64,000 nucleotides of DNA, taken from contig SNVD02013957.1 of NCBI GenBank assembly GCA_013180625.2, positions 1-64,000 on the forward strand. The letters are read 5' to 3'. Every line of letters begins with the position of its first letter. Positions within the stretch are counted from its first letter, which is position 1. Both the position numbers and the translations under genes were made by a program. This document shows, piece after piece, positions 47,663-60,703 of the stretch. Origin of the DNA: Boswellia sacra (lineage: Eukaryota; Streptophyta; Magnoliopsida; Sapindales; Burseraceae). A model generated the notes under the pieces. It was not told the origin of the DNA. It did no database searches and saw only the letters and a list, made by a program, of their open reading frames with translations.

Positions 47663-49094
47663 TGATAGGTGTCTAATTATATATCATTTTCATATTAATT
47701 CATCCATGTTTCTTTGCTATATTCCTTGGTATTTTTATGTTTTTGTGTGGTTTTGATGGAGTTTTGGAGCAGCTTGCACAAAAATGGAGTAAAACCCTTC
47801 ATTTTCACCTCTGCTAGTCAACCATCTTCTCGGATTTAATTGTATTGATATACAATGAACTCGATGACATGTTGTATACCGTTGGAAAGCTCTCAAAGTC
47901 TATTTTCTAGAGAAATTTACGATTCATGAATTTATTCAGTGTACCAAAAGTTATAATCAAAACAGTGTGAGAAGTGTAGAAATATAATTCCACAAATTTC
48001 TGTAGCATGTATAATACGGGGCACTGTAGCAGTTTACTGTAGCAGAGTATATAAACACATTTTAGGGTTTTATTTTGATAACTTGAAGAGGCCAGAACGT
48101 GGTAGAGGCTGCATCTTTGAATTTCTCTCATCTCTTAGAGTTCTTGAAGGAGATTGAAGGCTTGGAAAGAGGAAGAACTACAAATCCTAAGAGATTTCAT
48201 CAGATTTGCTAAGTTTTTCATTTCCCTTTCATTTTCTGGAATTGTTATGTATTGTATTGTATTTGTATTGTGTATGAATATGTGTAACTAAATCTGAATT
48301 GGTTGAGGGTAATTTCAAAGCCCTTGACATGGTGTTTGTGAGTTGATTGTGCAAGAAATTATTATCCAATTCTCTAATTGAAGTTGCTTGTATTTTCCCA
48401 TGTTTAATGCTTATGATTACTTGCTGATTGTATTTGGGTGGCCAACTGAATATAATCTGGATATTGTCTATTACTAGATTAGAAATCTTGATCCGTAATT
48501 GTCTTGAATTTCTAATCATTAGTAGCAAAATTGTGATCAGAGATTGCAATTGGAGAATACAACCTAAGTTAAATAATCCGAGCTTGTGTGTTTATTGCTT
48601 ATATCAACCTGTCTTTCTTATCGTAATGCATCCATTGAATTAAATTTAGAGAGCTTGTTCTAGGTTGTTTAATGGATAGAGATTAAATAAAGAGCCTGTT
48701 TTTTTTAACAACAAAGTAAGGAAAGATTGGGATAACAGAGCTTATTGTTATCTACGGTTGATAATTTCAATGGTGTAATTGGATGATAATTCTACAATTA
48801 ATTCGCAAATCCATATCTTGTGGTGGAGAATGATCCCTTAACCAGATTTCTATCATTGATTAATTCCCATTTCGATTAAGTTTGCATTGTGTTATTCATT
48901 AATTACCATCGTATTCAGTTTTTCATCTAGTTAATCAACCAACAAAAACCCCCATAACCCCCCATAACCCCTCATTTAGTTAATTGTTGCTGGAAATAAC
49001 AAATTCAATTAGAATCAATCCTCGTGGGAACGATATCTTACTTATCACTTTATTACTTGTGCGACTAGTATACTTGCTAGTTTCGAACGCATCA
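47663..49094 (+). repeat. 3' LTR of the nested Athila-like element
   Basis: 1432 bp, TGATAGGTGTC...GAACGCATCA, followed by the target duplication GAAAT. Compared with the 5' LTR it lacks a 7-base word near 47757 and has a duplicated 'ccccataac' near 48955. Confidence 0.92.
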
Positions 49095-51077
49095 GAAATC
49101 AACTTCAAAAATTTGATGAGAAAAGTGATGATGGAGTATTTATTGGTTATTCTTTGAATAGCAAAGCATATAAGGTCTATAATATGAAAACTGAAAACAT
49201 TATGGAATCTACTGATGTTATGCTTGATGATTATGATGATTATGCAAATTTTTCAATGAAGAGGTCATAGAAAGCTTTGGAGAGCCTGATGGCAGAATTG
49301 GAGCAGATTTTGCAGAGAACACAAAACCAATCACACAGAATGGAATACAGAAGTTAAGATAGATGAAACTAAAATGTCTGACAGTATTGATTTAACCATA
49401 GATGAAATCAAAATTGATACAAGACCAGGGATCCCCCAACCTTGATTCAAAAGGCAAATCCTACCACTTCTGTTATTAGAAGTCTAGAAGGTAGAGTTAA
49501 AACCAGAAGTAAGGTAGGAATCAGGTGAGTTTTTCATGCTATGTGTAATTTAGGAATCAGGAATCTAAGATTGTTAATGATGCTTTTAAAGAAGATGATT
49601 GGATTCAAGCCATGCAAGATGAGCTAAATCAATTTGAAAGAAAAAAAGTTTGGATTTAGTTCCCAGACTTGATTACGCTAATGTCATTGGAACTAAATGG
49701 ATTTTAAGAACAAGAGTGATGAAAATGGGCAAGTGATCAGGGATAAAGCTAGACTAGTTGCTCAAGGGTATACACAAATTAAGGGAATTGATTTTGATGA
49801 GACTTTGCACTTGTAGCTAGGCTAGAATCTATTAGGTTGTTACTTGCTACTGCTTGCTTGTTAAATTTCAAACTCTTTCAAATGAATGTTAAAACAGCTC
49901 TCTTAAATGGGATTTGAAACAAGGAAGTTTTTGTTGACAACCTAAAGGTTTTGTAGATCCTAAGCATCCCACTTACATTCACAAATTGAAAAAGGCACTA
50001 TACGGTCTAAAAACAAGATCCAAGAGCTTGATATGAAAGACTTATAATCTTTCTCCTTGGTAACGATATACCAGAGGTAGTAATGACAGAACATTGTTCA
50101 CAAAGTATGCATCTAAGTATATTATTGTGGCTCAAATCTATGTTGATGATATAGTGTTTAGTTCTACACTTGATGACAAAACTAATGAGTTTGTAGAGCT
50201 TATGCAGAGAGAATTTGAGATGAGTATGGTAGGTGAACTAACTTCTTTTTTAATTGGACTTCAAGTCAAATAGCTAGATGACAGCATTTTCGTCTCTCAA
50301 ACTAAGTATGCAAAGAACTTAGTGAAGAAATTTGAGATAGACAATAGCAAAGCAACAAGGACACCTATTGCTATCAATCTTAAACTGTCAAGGGACAATG
50401 TAGGGAATGATGTTGATCAAAGCCTGTATAGAAGCATGATTAGAAGCCTTCTGTATCTTACAACAAGTACACCTAATATCAGTTTTAATATAGGTTTATG
50501 TGCACGATTTCAGTCATGTCCAAAGGAACAATATTTGGCAACAATCAAGAGAATAATCAGGTATGTCCAAAGGACTATAGAATATTGAATTTGGTTTTCT
50601 AAAGACACAAATTCATTCCTTACAGGTTGTAGTGATGCCGATTGGGTTGGCAATATGAATGATAGAAAAAGTACTATAGGAGGGTGTTTCTATCTTGGGA
50701 ATAACTTAGTTGCTTGGCAAAGCAAAAAGCAAAATTCAATTTCACTCTCAACTGCTGAAGTTGAGTATATAGTAACTAGTAGCTGCTATACTCCATTAAT
50801 GTGGATGAAACAAATGTTAAAAGACTATGGCATCACTCAAGAATGCATGACAATCTTTTGTGATAACACAAGTGCAATTAACATCTCCAAAAACCCTATC
50901 CAACACTCAAGAATTAAGCACATAGACATTAGATATCATTTTATTAGAGAGTTAGTTGAATCTAGAGCAATCCACATTGAGCATGTTCCAACTAAAAACC
51001 AACTAGCTGATTTGCTTACCAAGGTGTTGGATTCATCAAGATTTGAAAAACCAAGAAAGGCTGTTGGTGTGTGTTAG
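49095..51077 (+). pseudogene. Sirevirus B integrase end, reverse transcriptase and RNase H, decayed
   Basis: Continues the copia polyprotein interrupted at 39914. 49095-49260 gives the integrase C-terminus (FDEKSDDGVFIGYSLNSKAYKVY). 49560-50320 gives RT with AMQDELNQFER, GTKW, ARLVAQGYTQ, GIDFDET and the catalytic YVDDIVF near 50140. 50322-50588 has the RT connection. 50620-51077 has copia RNase H (DADWVGN, STAEVEY, CDNTSAINISKNP, KNQLADLLTK). Several stops and small frameshifts (for example near 49660, 49810, 49990, 50270 and 50586) rule out a functional polyprotein. Confidence 0.88.
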
Positions 51078-51616
51078 TTGCATGAATGAACATAGTTCCA
51101 TTCACATATAAGATATTTGAAAAATCAAGAGATTTCTTTTAACTTTACATTTTGAGCTGTTTGTGTTTAATTCATTGCATTTCAATGTTTTCTTTAATGG
51201 TTGAAATTTTATTGTGAATACAAAAAGGGCTACCTGTATATGCTGAGTGAAAGCCATCAGTTGAAAGCAATTCATGTGTATCTAAGAAATATGCTTAAAT
51301 TGCTCATTCAGCATAAAAAAGGCTATCACCATAGATGTGTAAAGCCACTGTGTTTGTATTAAATTCAATTAAGAACAATTTCTATGTATTTTGGAGATAT
51401 GCTGAGATTGACCACTTAATTGAGTTTTGATTTATGTGATAAATACATCTTTACAAAGTAATTAATTCTAATTTATGCAGCTCTACTTCATGCCTTGTTA
51501 AAATAACTTACATAATGTTAGGATGTTTTAATCACAAATGAGATAATAAGTACAATTATGTTATGTATGATTGCTTGATTTAATTCTATGTTTGACTCAG
51601 CTGAGTATTTAACTGA

Positions 51617-52920
51617 GGTGGTGTTCGTTTTCTTCCACTTATCACTTAACACTTAAAGTTTTTAGATTTAAATCTTAAAATTGTTGTTTGTTTTTCCATT
51701 TAGCACTTATTTTAAGTAATAAATCACTTAATTGAAAAAGTGAAAATTTATCACTTTTTCTAATCACTATTGTCTAAATGAAGTGTTAAAAATTTTATGC
51801 CATAAATATCCCTACATATTAAAATAATATAAATTTTATCCAATTTTCTAATCATTATTGTCTAAATGAGGTGTTAAAAATTTTATTCCATAAATCTCCA
51901 TACATATTAAAATAATATAAATTTTATCAAATTTTTATTTATGAATATTATTTTAATTTATTAAAAGGTATAATTTTGATATATTTGTGATTGTTTTAGT
52001 ATTTATTATCAAATTATTATATTATTTATTACTATATTTGTAATTACCATATTAAAATATGATACATATTTTTTATAATTCGTAAACTTTCATTTATTTC
52101 TATTAATATCTCAAATTAATTAGCTAATAATATGTTGAATAATAACTATTAAAAATTTTGACATTATTATAAATAGTGGATTTTAAAATAGATAATATAT
52201 TTGATAGAATTTTATTACATATTATAGAGACAGTTATATTGAAACTTCAAAAGTTATTTATTAGATTGCTAAGGACATTTTATTTTTTAATAGTGTAAAT
52301 TTAAAGTAAAATATTAATATTTAATATTATCAGTTAAAATATCATATTAGTTTTTTTTCTTTTTAAGTTTATGAAATAGAAAAACATTAATTAATAGAAT
52401 TATTCTTCTATTATTCAAAATATGGTCCTCAAAATGTCATAGATAAAATACTACCCTTACAATTTTTTTTTTACAAATTGATATGGCTTAAACTTGATAT
52501 AATTGGAGGAATGAATTTTAAAAATTGATAATATTAATGATATAGTAGTTATACAATAATATCATATGAGTTTATATAATATAATATTAAATATTTAAAT
52601 GAAAAAGAATTTTTATTTAATTTTAGTTAACAATTATTTTTTAAGAGTTGTAAGAAATATAATATTAATTATTTAAATGAAAAATAATTTTGATTTAATT
52701 TTATTAACTATTTAATTTTTAAATGATTGTATAAATATAAATATTTACATTTTACATTTTAATAGGGGTAAAAAAATCACATTAAAGATAAAATATTCTC
52801 TTATCACTTTTTTTAAATGGTATCTGAAAAAGAAAACAAACATCCTATTAAGTGATATAAATTAAGTTCTAAAAAGTATTTAGATCTAAAAAGTGTTAAG
52901 TGATTGAAACAAACACTACC
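51617..52920. mobile_element. Harbinger-like non-autonomous DNA element
   Basis: 1.3 kb AT-rich block with terminal inverted repeats: left GGTGGTGTTCGTTTTCTTCCACTTATC..., right (inverted) GGTAGTGTTTGTTTCAATCACTTAACAC. It is flanked by TGA at 51614-51616 and 52921-52923, a 3-bp duplication as in PIF/Harbinger elements, though TGA rather than the usual TTA/TAA. The interior holds a 70-90-bp repeat (around 51775 and 51860) and no ORF. Confidence 0.65.
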
Positions 52921-52942
52921 TGAGTGTGTTCCATGTGTACAA

Positions 52943-54354
52943 TGATTCGTTCAAAACTAGCAAGTATACTAGTCACACAAGTAATAAAGTAATAAGTAGA
53001 TATCGTTCCCACGAGGATTGATTCTAATTGAATTTGTTATTTTCCAGCAACGATAAACTAAACAGGGGGGGTTTTGTTGAATGATTAATTAAATGAAATA
53101 AGAATGCAAATTAAGAATAACAAAACAGAAGTTAATTTGAATGAAAGATCAATGAGAGAAATCTGGTTAAGGGATCCTTCTCTACCACAAGATATGGGTT
53201 TGCAAATTAATCGTAGAATTGTCATCCAATTACAGTATTGAAGTTATCAACCGTAGATAACAACAAGCTCTGTTACCCCAATCTTTCCTTACTTTGTTGT
53301 TAAATAAAACAAGCTCTTTATTTAATCTCTATCCATTAAACAACCTAGAACAAGCTCTCTGAGTTTAATTCAATGGAAGCATTACGATGAGAAAGATAGG
53401 TTGATCTAAGCAATAATCACACAAGTTCGGATTATTTAACCTAGGTTGAATTTCCAATTGCAATCTCTGATCACAATTTTGCTACTAATGATTGGAAATT
53501 CATGACAATTACGGATCAAGATTTCTAATCTAGCAATAGACAACAACAGATTATATTCAGTTGGCCATTCCAAATACAATCAGCAAGCAATCATAAGCAT
53601 TAGATATGGGAAAATACAAGCAACTTCAATTAGAGAATTGGATAACAATTTCTTACACAATCAACTCACAAAAACCATATCAAGGGCTTTGAAATCACCC
53701 TCAACCAATTCAGATTCAGTTACACATGTTGTAAAAGAGAAATACAATACAACATAAAAACATTCCAGAAAATGAAAGGGAAAGGAAGAAACTTAGCAAA
53801 TCATTTGCAAATCTCCTTAGATTTGTAGTTCTTCCTCTTTCCAAGCTTTCTTTCTCCTTCAAGAACTCCAAAAAGATGAGAGAATTCTAGAGCTGCAGCC
53901 TCTAAGTCGTTTCCCCCTCTTCAGGTTATGAAAATAAAATCCTAAAATATGTTTATATACTCTGCTACAGTAACTTGCTACAGCGTCCCCGTATTTAATA
54001 ACATGCTACAGTGATATGTGGAATTACGAATATACACTTCTCATATCATTTTTATCATAACTTTTGGTACACTACATAAATTTGTGAACCGTAAATTTCT
54101 CCAGAAAATAGACTTCGAGAGCTTTTCAATGGTATATAGCATGTTATCCGGTAATTGTATATCGATACAATCAACTCCGAGAAATTGGCTGATTAGCAGA
54201 GGTGAAAATGAAGGGTTTTACTCCATTTTTGTGCAAGTTGCTCCAAAACTCCTACAAACATCAAAACCACACAAAAACATAAAAATACCAAGAAATATAG
54301 CAAAGAAACATGGACAAATTGATATGAAAGTAATACATAAATAGACACCTATCA
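52943..54354 (-). repeat. Solo LTR of the Athila-like family
   Basis: 1412 bp in minus orientation, TG at 54354 and CA at 52943, with a perfect 5-bp target duplication TACAA (52938-52942 and 54355-54359). There is no internal region, so it derives from recombination between two LTRs. It is the third member of this LTR family in the window. Confidence 0.92.
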
Positions 54355-54669
54355 TACAAGGTTTCCAAGTCAACAAAAAATGCTTGAATTTGAGATGATG
54401 CTTTAGTGTCGGGACTTAATAGCTAGAAATCTTTACATTTAATTCCCTTAATAGCCTAAATCTTTGTGATTTAGTTTCTTGAGGAATTTTTAAAAATTAA
54501 ATCATGTTTTGAGGGGGAGTTTGAAATTGTGTTTATCCTAATATTGTTAGGATTCTTGGATTAGTGAAATTATCTTTTATTTCCAAGTTTATTCTATCTT
54601 ATTCCTTATTCAAATTGAACTAAATATTTTCTGCTAGGGCTTTTTATATTGCAGTTCTAGTTTGCCACA

Positions 54670-57522
54670 ATGGCATCAAAACTTCGTTCCCAGTCAAGGA
54701 AGATGGAACTAGCACTATATGATTCACCATGACAGTCGCCATCGCAAGAAATACAACCAGCAAAGTCACCACTGACTTAACAAGAAACCTAGGAGAATGT
54801 TGATCCTTCATAGGAGCTTGAACAAGGATCAAACGCTGATCAAGAATCCTCAGAAGTGTAGAATAAAGAGGAATCTCAGTCCTTGTATCATGATGATCCA
54901 GCCAAGAGCAAAGATTATGAGATGCATGTGAACAAATTTGATGCTCTTGAGGGTTTTAATACCTTTGAAGGAAAATTTGTTTCTGAAGAAGCCAAGGAGA
55001 GGCATGATGACTACATTTCAGCTAGGGAGCTTTGGAAAGAATGATTTATCAAAGTGGAGACTTTTGCCATATATGCTCTTGATGCTTTTTTGTAAGACAG
55101 ACAGTGAAGTAAATCAATAACCTAATTTCAACTCCTTGCTACTTCATTAATTAGAGAGATTTATGCCAATATTGTGGATGATCTGAATGATGCTTTTAAA
55201 TTTAGATATCACTTAGTTTATTGTAGGGGTAAAGATGTTTAATTCTCTCCAAATGTTATTAATGATTATCTAGAGATACCTAGCAGTGTTGATCATGAGA
55301 TTTATTCTCTGAAAGTTACAAAGAATGTTGTTTGGAAAGAACTTGCTGGTTATTCTATCAAAAGCCAAGAACTGATCAATCAATCTCAATTGTTTCCTAG
55401 GTATAGAATCTTAAATAAAATTGCTAGGTACAACTGGACCCCTATCTCTCGTTCAACTGACATTAGCTTTGAGAGAGCTAAGTTTTTATATTACTTAGGC
55501 AAGAATAAGAGTATTAATTTGGGAATGTGGATATATGATTATATCATTTCTGCTGCTAAGAACCATTCTTACAGATTTCTTCCCTTATCTCATAATGGGA
55601 ATCCTTTTGAAAAATGTCATTGAACTTGAAGCTGATGATATCATTGAACCTCTAGAGTCTTCTATCATAAGTGGTTTTATGAAAAGGTGAAGAAGGCAAC
55701 AAAAAGAGGATGATGAAGAGGATCCTGAAGAAGAAGTTGATGCTAAATTTGATGAAGAAAAAGAAGGAGAGGAAGTTGAGCCACCCCCAAAAACAGCTAG
55801 GATGAACACAAAGCAGTCCTTAGAATTTGTGCTAGATACCTTGCAAAATCTATCTAATAATCTTACTTCTGTTTTGCAGCAACAACAAAAAATTTTGGCC
55901 AATTAGTAATAGCCTATGAAGCATCAAACAGAAAATGATGCTAAAATTCAAGCTCATCATGAGTTTTTGTTAAAGCGCTTTGCAGTTTTCTCTTTAACTA
56001 GACCAGTTCGCCTAGGTATGCACACGGGTCGGGTCAGGTCGGGTCGGGTTTTGCATTACGTGACTCAACCCGATCACTCATCGAGTTAGCAAAATTAGGA
56101 CCGACATCAGGTTTTTAGAATAAGAGATCCAATGCAACCCGTCACCCCTCGGGTCGGATAGGGCTCATTAAGTTGGCATGAATCCACCTCAATTTTTTTT
56201 CTTCAATTTCTATCTAACAAAATTGCATCTCCAAACTCATTCAAAATGACCAGATTCATCCTTCAATAACCTTACACAAGAGCACACTACTCAGATTCAT
56301 CCACACAATCACACAAACTCATGTGAAAAAAAAAATAGAAAAGAAAAAAGAAAAGAAAACTAATTTAATGCTAGATATTTGCTCCTGATAGTTATCAAGT
56401 GGTTTTTGGTTGTTGGAGTCATGGTTAGGCTGTTTCTTGCTAAGAGAGATGACTTCACTTGCAAAGTAAACAAAAAGAGATAGCGTATGTGGTGGATAGT
56501 TGAGAGATGAAGGGTGACTTGAAAATGAAGATGTGAATGTGATAAAGAGTGAGAAAGAAGAGGAGTGAAGGGAGTTAGAAAGTGGTGGCTAGGGTTTTTA
56601 GAGTAATGAAAAGTTTTTATATCCACTATCATGTGTGAGAAGGCGTATAATAACATTTTAAGAGCATCCAACATAATAAAGACATGGAGCATTCTAAAAC
56701 TTTTAAAATGATTTTATCGGGTCAGGTTAATGATCGAGTTGTAGATATAAACATGTTACAAACTCGATATATATCTAGTTATTTATTTTTTAATTGAAAT
56801 CAGGCTAAAAGAAGAAAAGACCTGATCAAAACTTGCACGGGTCGAGTTAACCCAATCGGGTCTTATTAGGTCGGGTTTTTATGCACACTCCTTGTTCCAT
56901 CTCATACAGGACCCTCACATTTTGAAATTCCATCAAGTCCATCCTCTGTTGCAACTTCGTAGCAAGAATTACCAATAGTTCCTACTACTGCTATTGACAT
57001 TCCAGTTTTTGAATCTCCAGTTCCAATTTTCACAACTGCAACTATCACAACCATAACTTATGAACCATTTGAATCACCACCAGCTACTCTAGTTCCTGTT
57101 ACTACTACAAAAATTACCACAACCATTACTTCTCCACCATATCACCTATTGTTCTAACTGATCTTGTTACAGTTGATACCAGTATACCAGTTACTCAATG
57201 TGCAACTGAACAAGTTCCATCTCCAGCTCAGTCCATAGTAGCATCTCATCATTCATCCTCTACCTCAGTTGAAAATGATACTTCTTCACCAGCTACTGCA
57301 GCTGCTTCACTTCTACAAATATTTTTTATTTCTCTTGAACTTATAGCTCAACAAGCTAAGGACATTGCTGAGACTCTTGCTGCAGTGATAGCCACTTCAT
57401 CTGAGCTATCTACTCCAATCCCCTCTCTAGTTGCACCTCAAACTAGGCAAAGACCAAAGACAAGAGGTGGTCTCCTTAAAAGAGGATTCTTGCCTAAGAG
57501 ATCTGGGAGACATCAAAAGTAG
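54670..57522 (+). pseudogene. Envelope-like ORF of sirevirus B, decayed and interrupted
   Basis: ATG at 54670 (MASKLRSQSRKME), stops from the twentieth codon onward. Longer open stretches at 54938-55120 and 55390-55623 (MFPRYRILNKIARYNWTPIS) are followed by a Glu/Asp-rich stretch (about 55690-55790) and a Gln-rich one. After an 854-bp insertion, a Thr/Pro/Ser-rich part (56930-57420) ends in a basic tail (KTRGGLLKRGFLPKRSGRHQK) at 57522. Layout and position before the polypurine tract match sirevirus envelope-like ORFs. No functional protein is possible. Confidence 0.7.
56026..56879. mobile_element. 854-bp insertion with GGGTC-rich ends and 9-bp target duplication
   Basis: Flanked by perfect direct repeats TATGCACAC (56017-56025 and 56880-56888). 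Left end gggtcgggtcaggtcgggtc, right end cgggtcttattaggtcgggtttt. The ends are alike in direct, not inverted, orientation, which is odd for a Mutator-type element despite the 9-bp duplication. No ORF is recognised. Confidence 0.6.
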
Positions 57523-57902
57523 TGCACTTTTGTACTTTGTGCAGAAAAGGGGGGAGTAGAGAGATTTTTGGGCAATTAGGTTTGTTCTAAGTTTGCTAAT
57601 GAAACCTGAAACATTTTGCATATTATTTTGATTTTAGGGGGAGAAGAACATACTTAGGAGGAGTATTTTTAGTTTTGCTTTTTGTTTGATGTGTGTTTCA
57701 AAAGTTAGTTTTTGATGGTTTGTTTTGCTTTGAGCTTTGTCTGTATCAACTTTATTAATGCTGACTGACCAAAGTTCTTTTTCAAGGATATGCTTGTTTA
57801 TAACTGTCTAAATGTTATTCCCTTTTTGTCTACTAATTTAGTTATGTTTATTGTAATTAACTGTTTGTAGGTTACATTAATTTGTTGATTTTCCTACAAA
57901 AT

Positions 57903-57917
57903 GCCAAAGAGGGAGAT
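57903..57917 (+). other. Polypurine tract of sirevirus B
   Basis: gccaaagagggagat abuts the 3' LTR. Sirevirus A has nearly the same tract at 7041-7057. Confidence 0.8.
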
Positions 57918-58721
57918 TGTTAGGACAATGCCATATGGACTGCCATGTGTCCTAGTCAATCTATGTGGCATTGATGTGTTGACATTATGAGAGAAAAAAA
58001 AATCTTTTAATATTTTATTTTGTACTTTCCTCTTTTAACATATTCAATTAAGTGTTATTTTATTGGATAATATCTCTAGGATTTGGATTTACATTAGAAA
58101 GGTGTTGATTATATCTCACTTTAAGAAAAGGATATATATTGTTTTTATTTATTTAATATCTTAATGTGATTTAGCTTTCCTATATCTTCAAGATTTATAG
58201 GATAATGACTATATTGGAAGATCTTGAAGAATCATTGTTCAATAAGAAAAGTTCACTGGACATGTATAACTAAAAGTCTTTAGTTTATGTCTAGTTATGT
58301 TTTTGTGTGCAAGTTGTTTTCACTAAGTAGTGATAAGTTTACTTCACTTATCATTATTGTATTAACTAGAGAGTGTGGTTACCTCATTGGAGAATTGTAA
58401 TACAATTCGAGAAGGACTCAAATTGCGGGGTCTGTAGTAAGTTAGGAAGTTGATTTGCTATCAATGGAGTTCTAGGTGATTAGAACGCTGTTTATAGAAG
58501 ATAGGTGAGTTTGAGTGAATAGTGGGTTCGTCAAATGTAAGTTCTAGTCGTTGTAAACGTGAACATCATAATCAAATGCGGCTTAGCTGCCCGTGGATGT
58601 AAGCTTGATTAAGCCGAACCACGTAAAACTCCTTTGTATAATTTTTAATTACGTTGTTACATTTTTCATAACTGCTTTAGTTTTGTTTGACGTAATTGAG
58701 TCTATAGCTTTAGAACTTTCA
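57918..58721 (+). repeat. 3' LTR of sirevirus B
   Basis: TGTTAGGACA...CTTTCA, 804 bp, immediately after the polypurine tract. The hairpin segment is at 58591-58624. Confidence 0.9.
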
Positions 58722-58726
58722 ACTAT

Positions 58727-60369
58727 GTCAAAAGTTCAATTTAAACTATAATATTGGAATTCCTTCAATCAAATACATATATTTTAGATTAAGAATATTT
58801 GTGTGAAGTTCAAAATAAAAACTCTCAATTCAGTTGTTGGAAGGGACTATTTTATATATATATATATATATATTCTGATAAATGATCCAAGTGATTGTAA
58901 GAAAACAAATCCTTAAAACATAAGACTTAAATATTCAAGGTCATATATTTTAATATATGTTTACTAGACAAAAAAAAAAAAAAACAATGAATTGTTAAGT
59001 TATAAAAGGAAACAAAAAAAATGATGATTCATATAAAATACTATGTAAGATGAAGACAGTTGCTGTTTGAATTAACATTAAAATTATACATACTGGTACA
59101 TCACATATTAAGCTACATGACATTTAATAAAAATTTAGCAAAGAAGTTTTACTCTTATCAACAAAGATCTATGTTTGTCATTTTCAAAAAGTTTTACCTA
59201 TCATGTTTTAATTTTAAAATGATATTAAACATATTTTAGATCTTAAAATATAAAACCTAATATTTATGGTTGCTAAAATGATCTTATCAAAATAATTTTC
59301 ATAAAACAATTGTAAAGTCTTCGAAGAAGTTAAAAAGCTATATTTAATTAAGGGTGTCGTTGCTTCCAATGACTGTACAATATAAAAAAATGCAGTTTGA
59401 GAGATGGGTTGTGGATGAAGGCCTAGCGAAAAGGTGAAAAATAGTAACCTCTGCATCCACAGTCCCGCAAACGATAGACTAGTTATCTTTTGTCTCTTCA
59501 AGTTATCTTTTGTCTCTTTAGTACTTCTTTTTTCTTTTTAATGATTGTTTTTTGGTTGATTGAAAAAATTTTATCTAAGGAATTATTTCCTTAATTTTAG
59601 TAAAAATCTAGTAATAATTAATATAATATAAATCTTTATTTTTCGAAAGATTTGTTATAAGTTTCTTGTCCAACAGTAAAATGTTATAATTATAACAATT
59701 TTATGAAATAATTATTGTACAATGTTAAATTTGACAATTTTTTTATAAAGTTTGAGCTTATAAATATGATATTAGTATTAACACTTTAACCGCTTCAATA
59801 ATTGTGATATGTCTATTTTAGTGGGAATGATGTCTCAAATCATTGTCTAAATTTGAGTAGAAACATTAGTGCATTGTAGAAGACCAAGTGAAACAAGGTC
59901 TAAGGTTAAGTATTTTGACTCAACCCTTCTATCACTAATGAGCACCATATTACATGATTACCTTAATTTCTAAAAAATAATTTGGTGATTTAACATTAAT
60001 AAGTACTTGTATATATATTCAACCAAACAATCATCAACTTTTATAAAAGTTTTTCTTTTACAAGCTCTACTCCAACGAGATCTATTTTAATAAACTGTAC
60101 TTAAAAAATTCGAAACAAATAAACCAAAAAAATAAAGGTTAAGTAGAACTAACAAATTAAAGCATTGGATAGTGATATTACATTTATTTTAAGTCTAGCC
60201 CGTTTAGTTGTCGACAGCACAGGATTTAGAATAGGTGACTTGTGATGTTTTCTATTGTTTCGAGTTCAGCCTATTGAGGTTTAAAAAATGAGAGAAATTA
60301 AAGCCAAATAGCTTGTGATGCTTTTACACATGGGGGAGTTGAATTGTTGGTGGCAAATTAGAAGGGGAG
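58727..60369. other. AT-rich intergenic sequence, no gene seen
   Basis: A (TA)n tract lies at 58851-58873 and a poly-A run at 58971-58984. Short ORFs have no recognisable motif. Confidence 0.6.
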
Positions 60370-60610
60370 AGTCCGGCTACAGTACAGTAGCTGTACCGGT
60401 CCAGCAAAATTTTTGTATAAAAATCGTAAACTTATGAATAAAAATTGTAAATAACCATATAAAAGTTGTAAATTATAGTTATATAAAAGTCGTAAATCAG
60501 TAAATATAAAAATTGTATTACAACTTTTATATTAATTATTTGCAACTTTTATATATCTGTTTATAATTTTTATATAAATTGATGTATGGTACATCAAATG
60601 TACCACAACC
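60370..60610. repeat. AT-rich repeat block with iterated 'aaaattgtaaat' words
   Basis: A word like tataaaagttgtaaat recurs at 60411-60500 in one orientation and at 60515-60575 in the other, giving a large imperfect fold-back. It is framed by GTACAG/CTGTACC words on the left and ggtacatc/gatgtacc-type words on the right. It resembles 61895-62210 and is probably a small inverted-repeat element. Ends are uncertain. Confidence 0.4.
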
Positions 60611-60703
60611 ATTCCTAGAGAAAAGATCATTTAGTGAATATCGTTCTTGGCCATAAATAATTATGAAAATTGTTATGGCATCCCTGGTAACCTATATATA
60701 AAG

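Larger units (their letters stand above)
39915..49094 (+). mobile_element. Athila-like non-autonomous element carrying a LOG copy and a Cys-rich ORF
   Basis: Complete 9.18 kb insertion with LTRs 39915-41342 and 47663-49094 and a perfect target duplication GAAAT (39910-39914 and 49095-49099). Primer binding site at 41349-41365, polypurine tract at 47646-47662. Internal order: gag-protease pseudogene (41456-43475), post-integrase-like remnant, basic Cys-rich ORF (43843-44475), 67-bp repeat pair, LOG-like ORF (45034-45686), then 2 kb of non-coding sequence rich in poly-A runs and 'aagtgtggggg' words. RT, RNase H and integrase are absent. The LTRs show only about twenty substitutions and a few small indels over 1.43 kb by eye, so this insertion is much younger than its sirevirus host. 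It must move by borrowed enzymes. Confidence 0.93.
36081..58721 (+). mobile_element. Sirevirus B (Ty1-copia), full-length but heavily interrupted
   Basis: Perfect 5-bp target duplication ACTAT at 36076-36080 and 58722-58726. LTRs at 36081-36887 and 57918-58721, a polypurine tract gccaaagagggagat (57903-57917) and a degenerate primer binding site after the 5' LTR (gtataagagccaag, compare the initiator-Met type tggtatcagagc). Order: gag, zinc knuckles, integrase, RT, RNase H, envelope-like ORF, as in sireviruses. Four later insertions raise its span to 22.6 kb: 39915-49094, 51617-52920, 52943-54354 and 56026-56879. The two LTRs differ at roughly one base in eight to ten by eye, so it is old. 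Confidence 0.9.
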
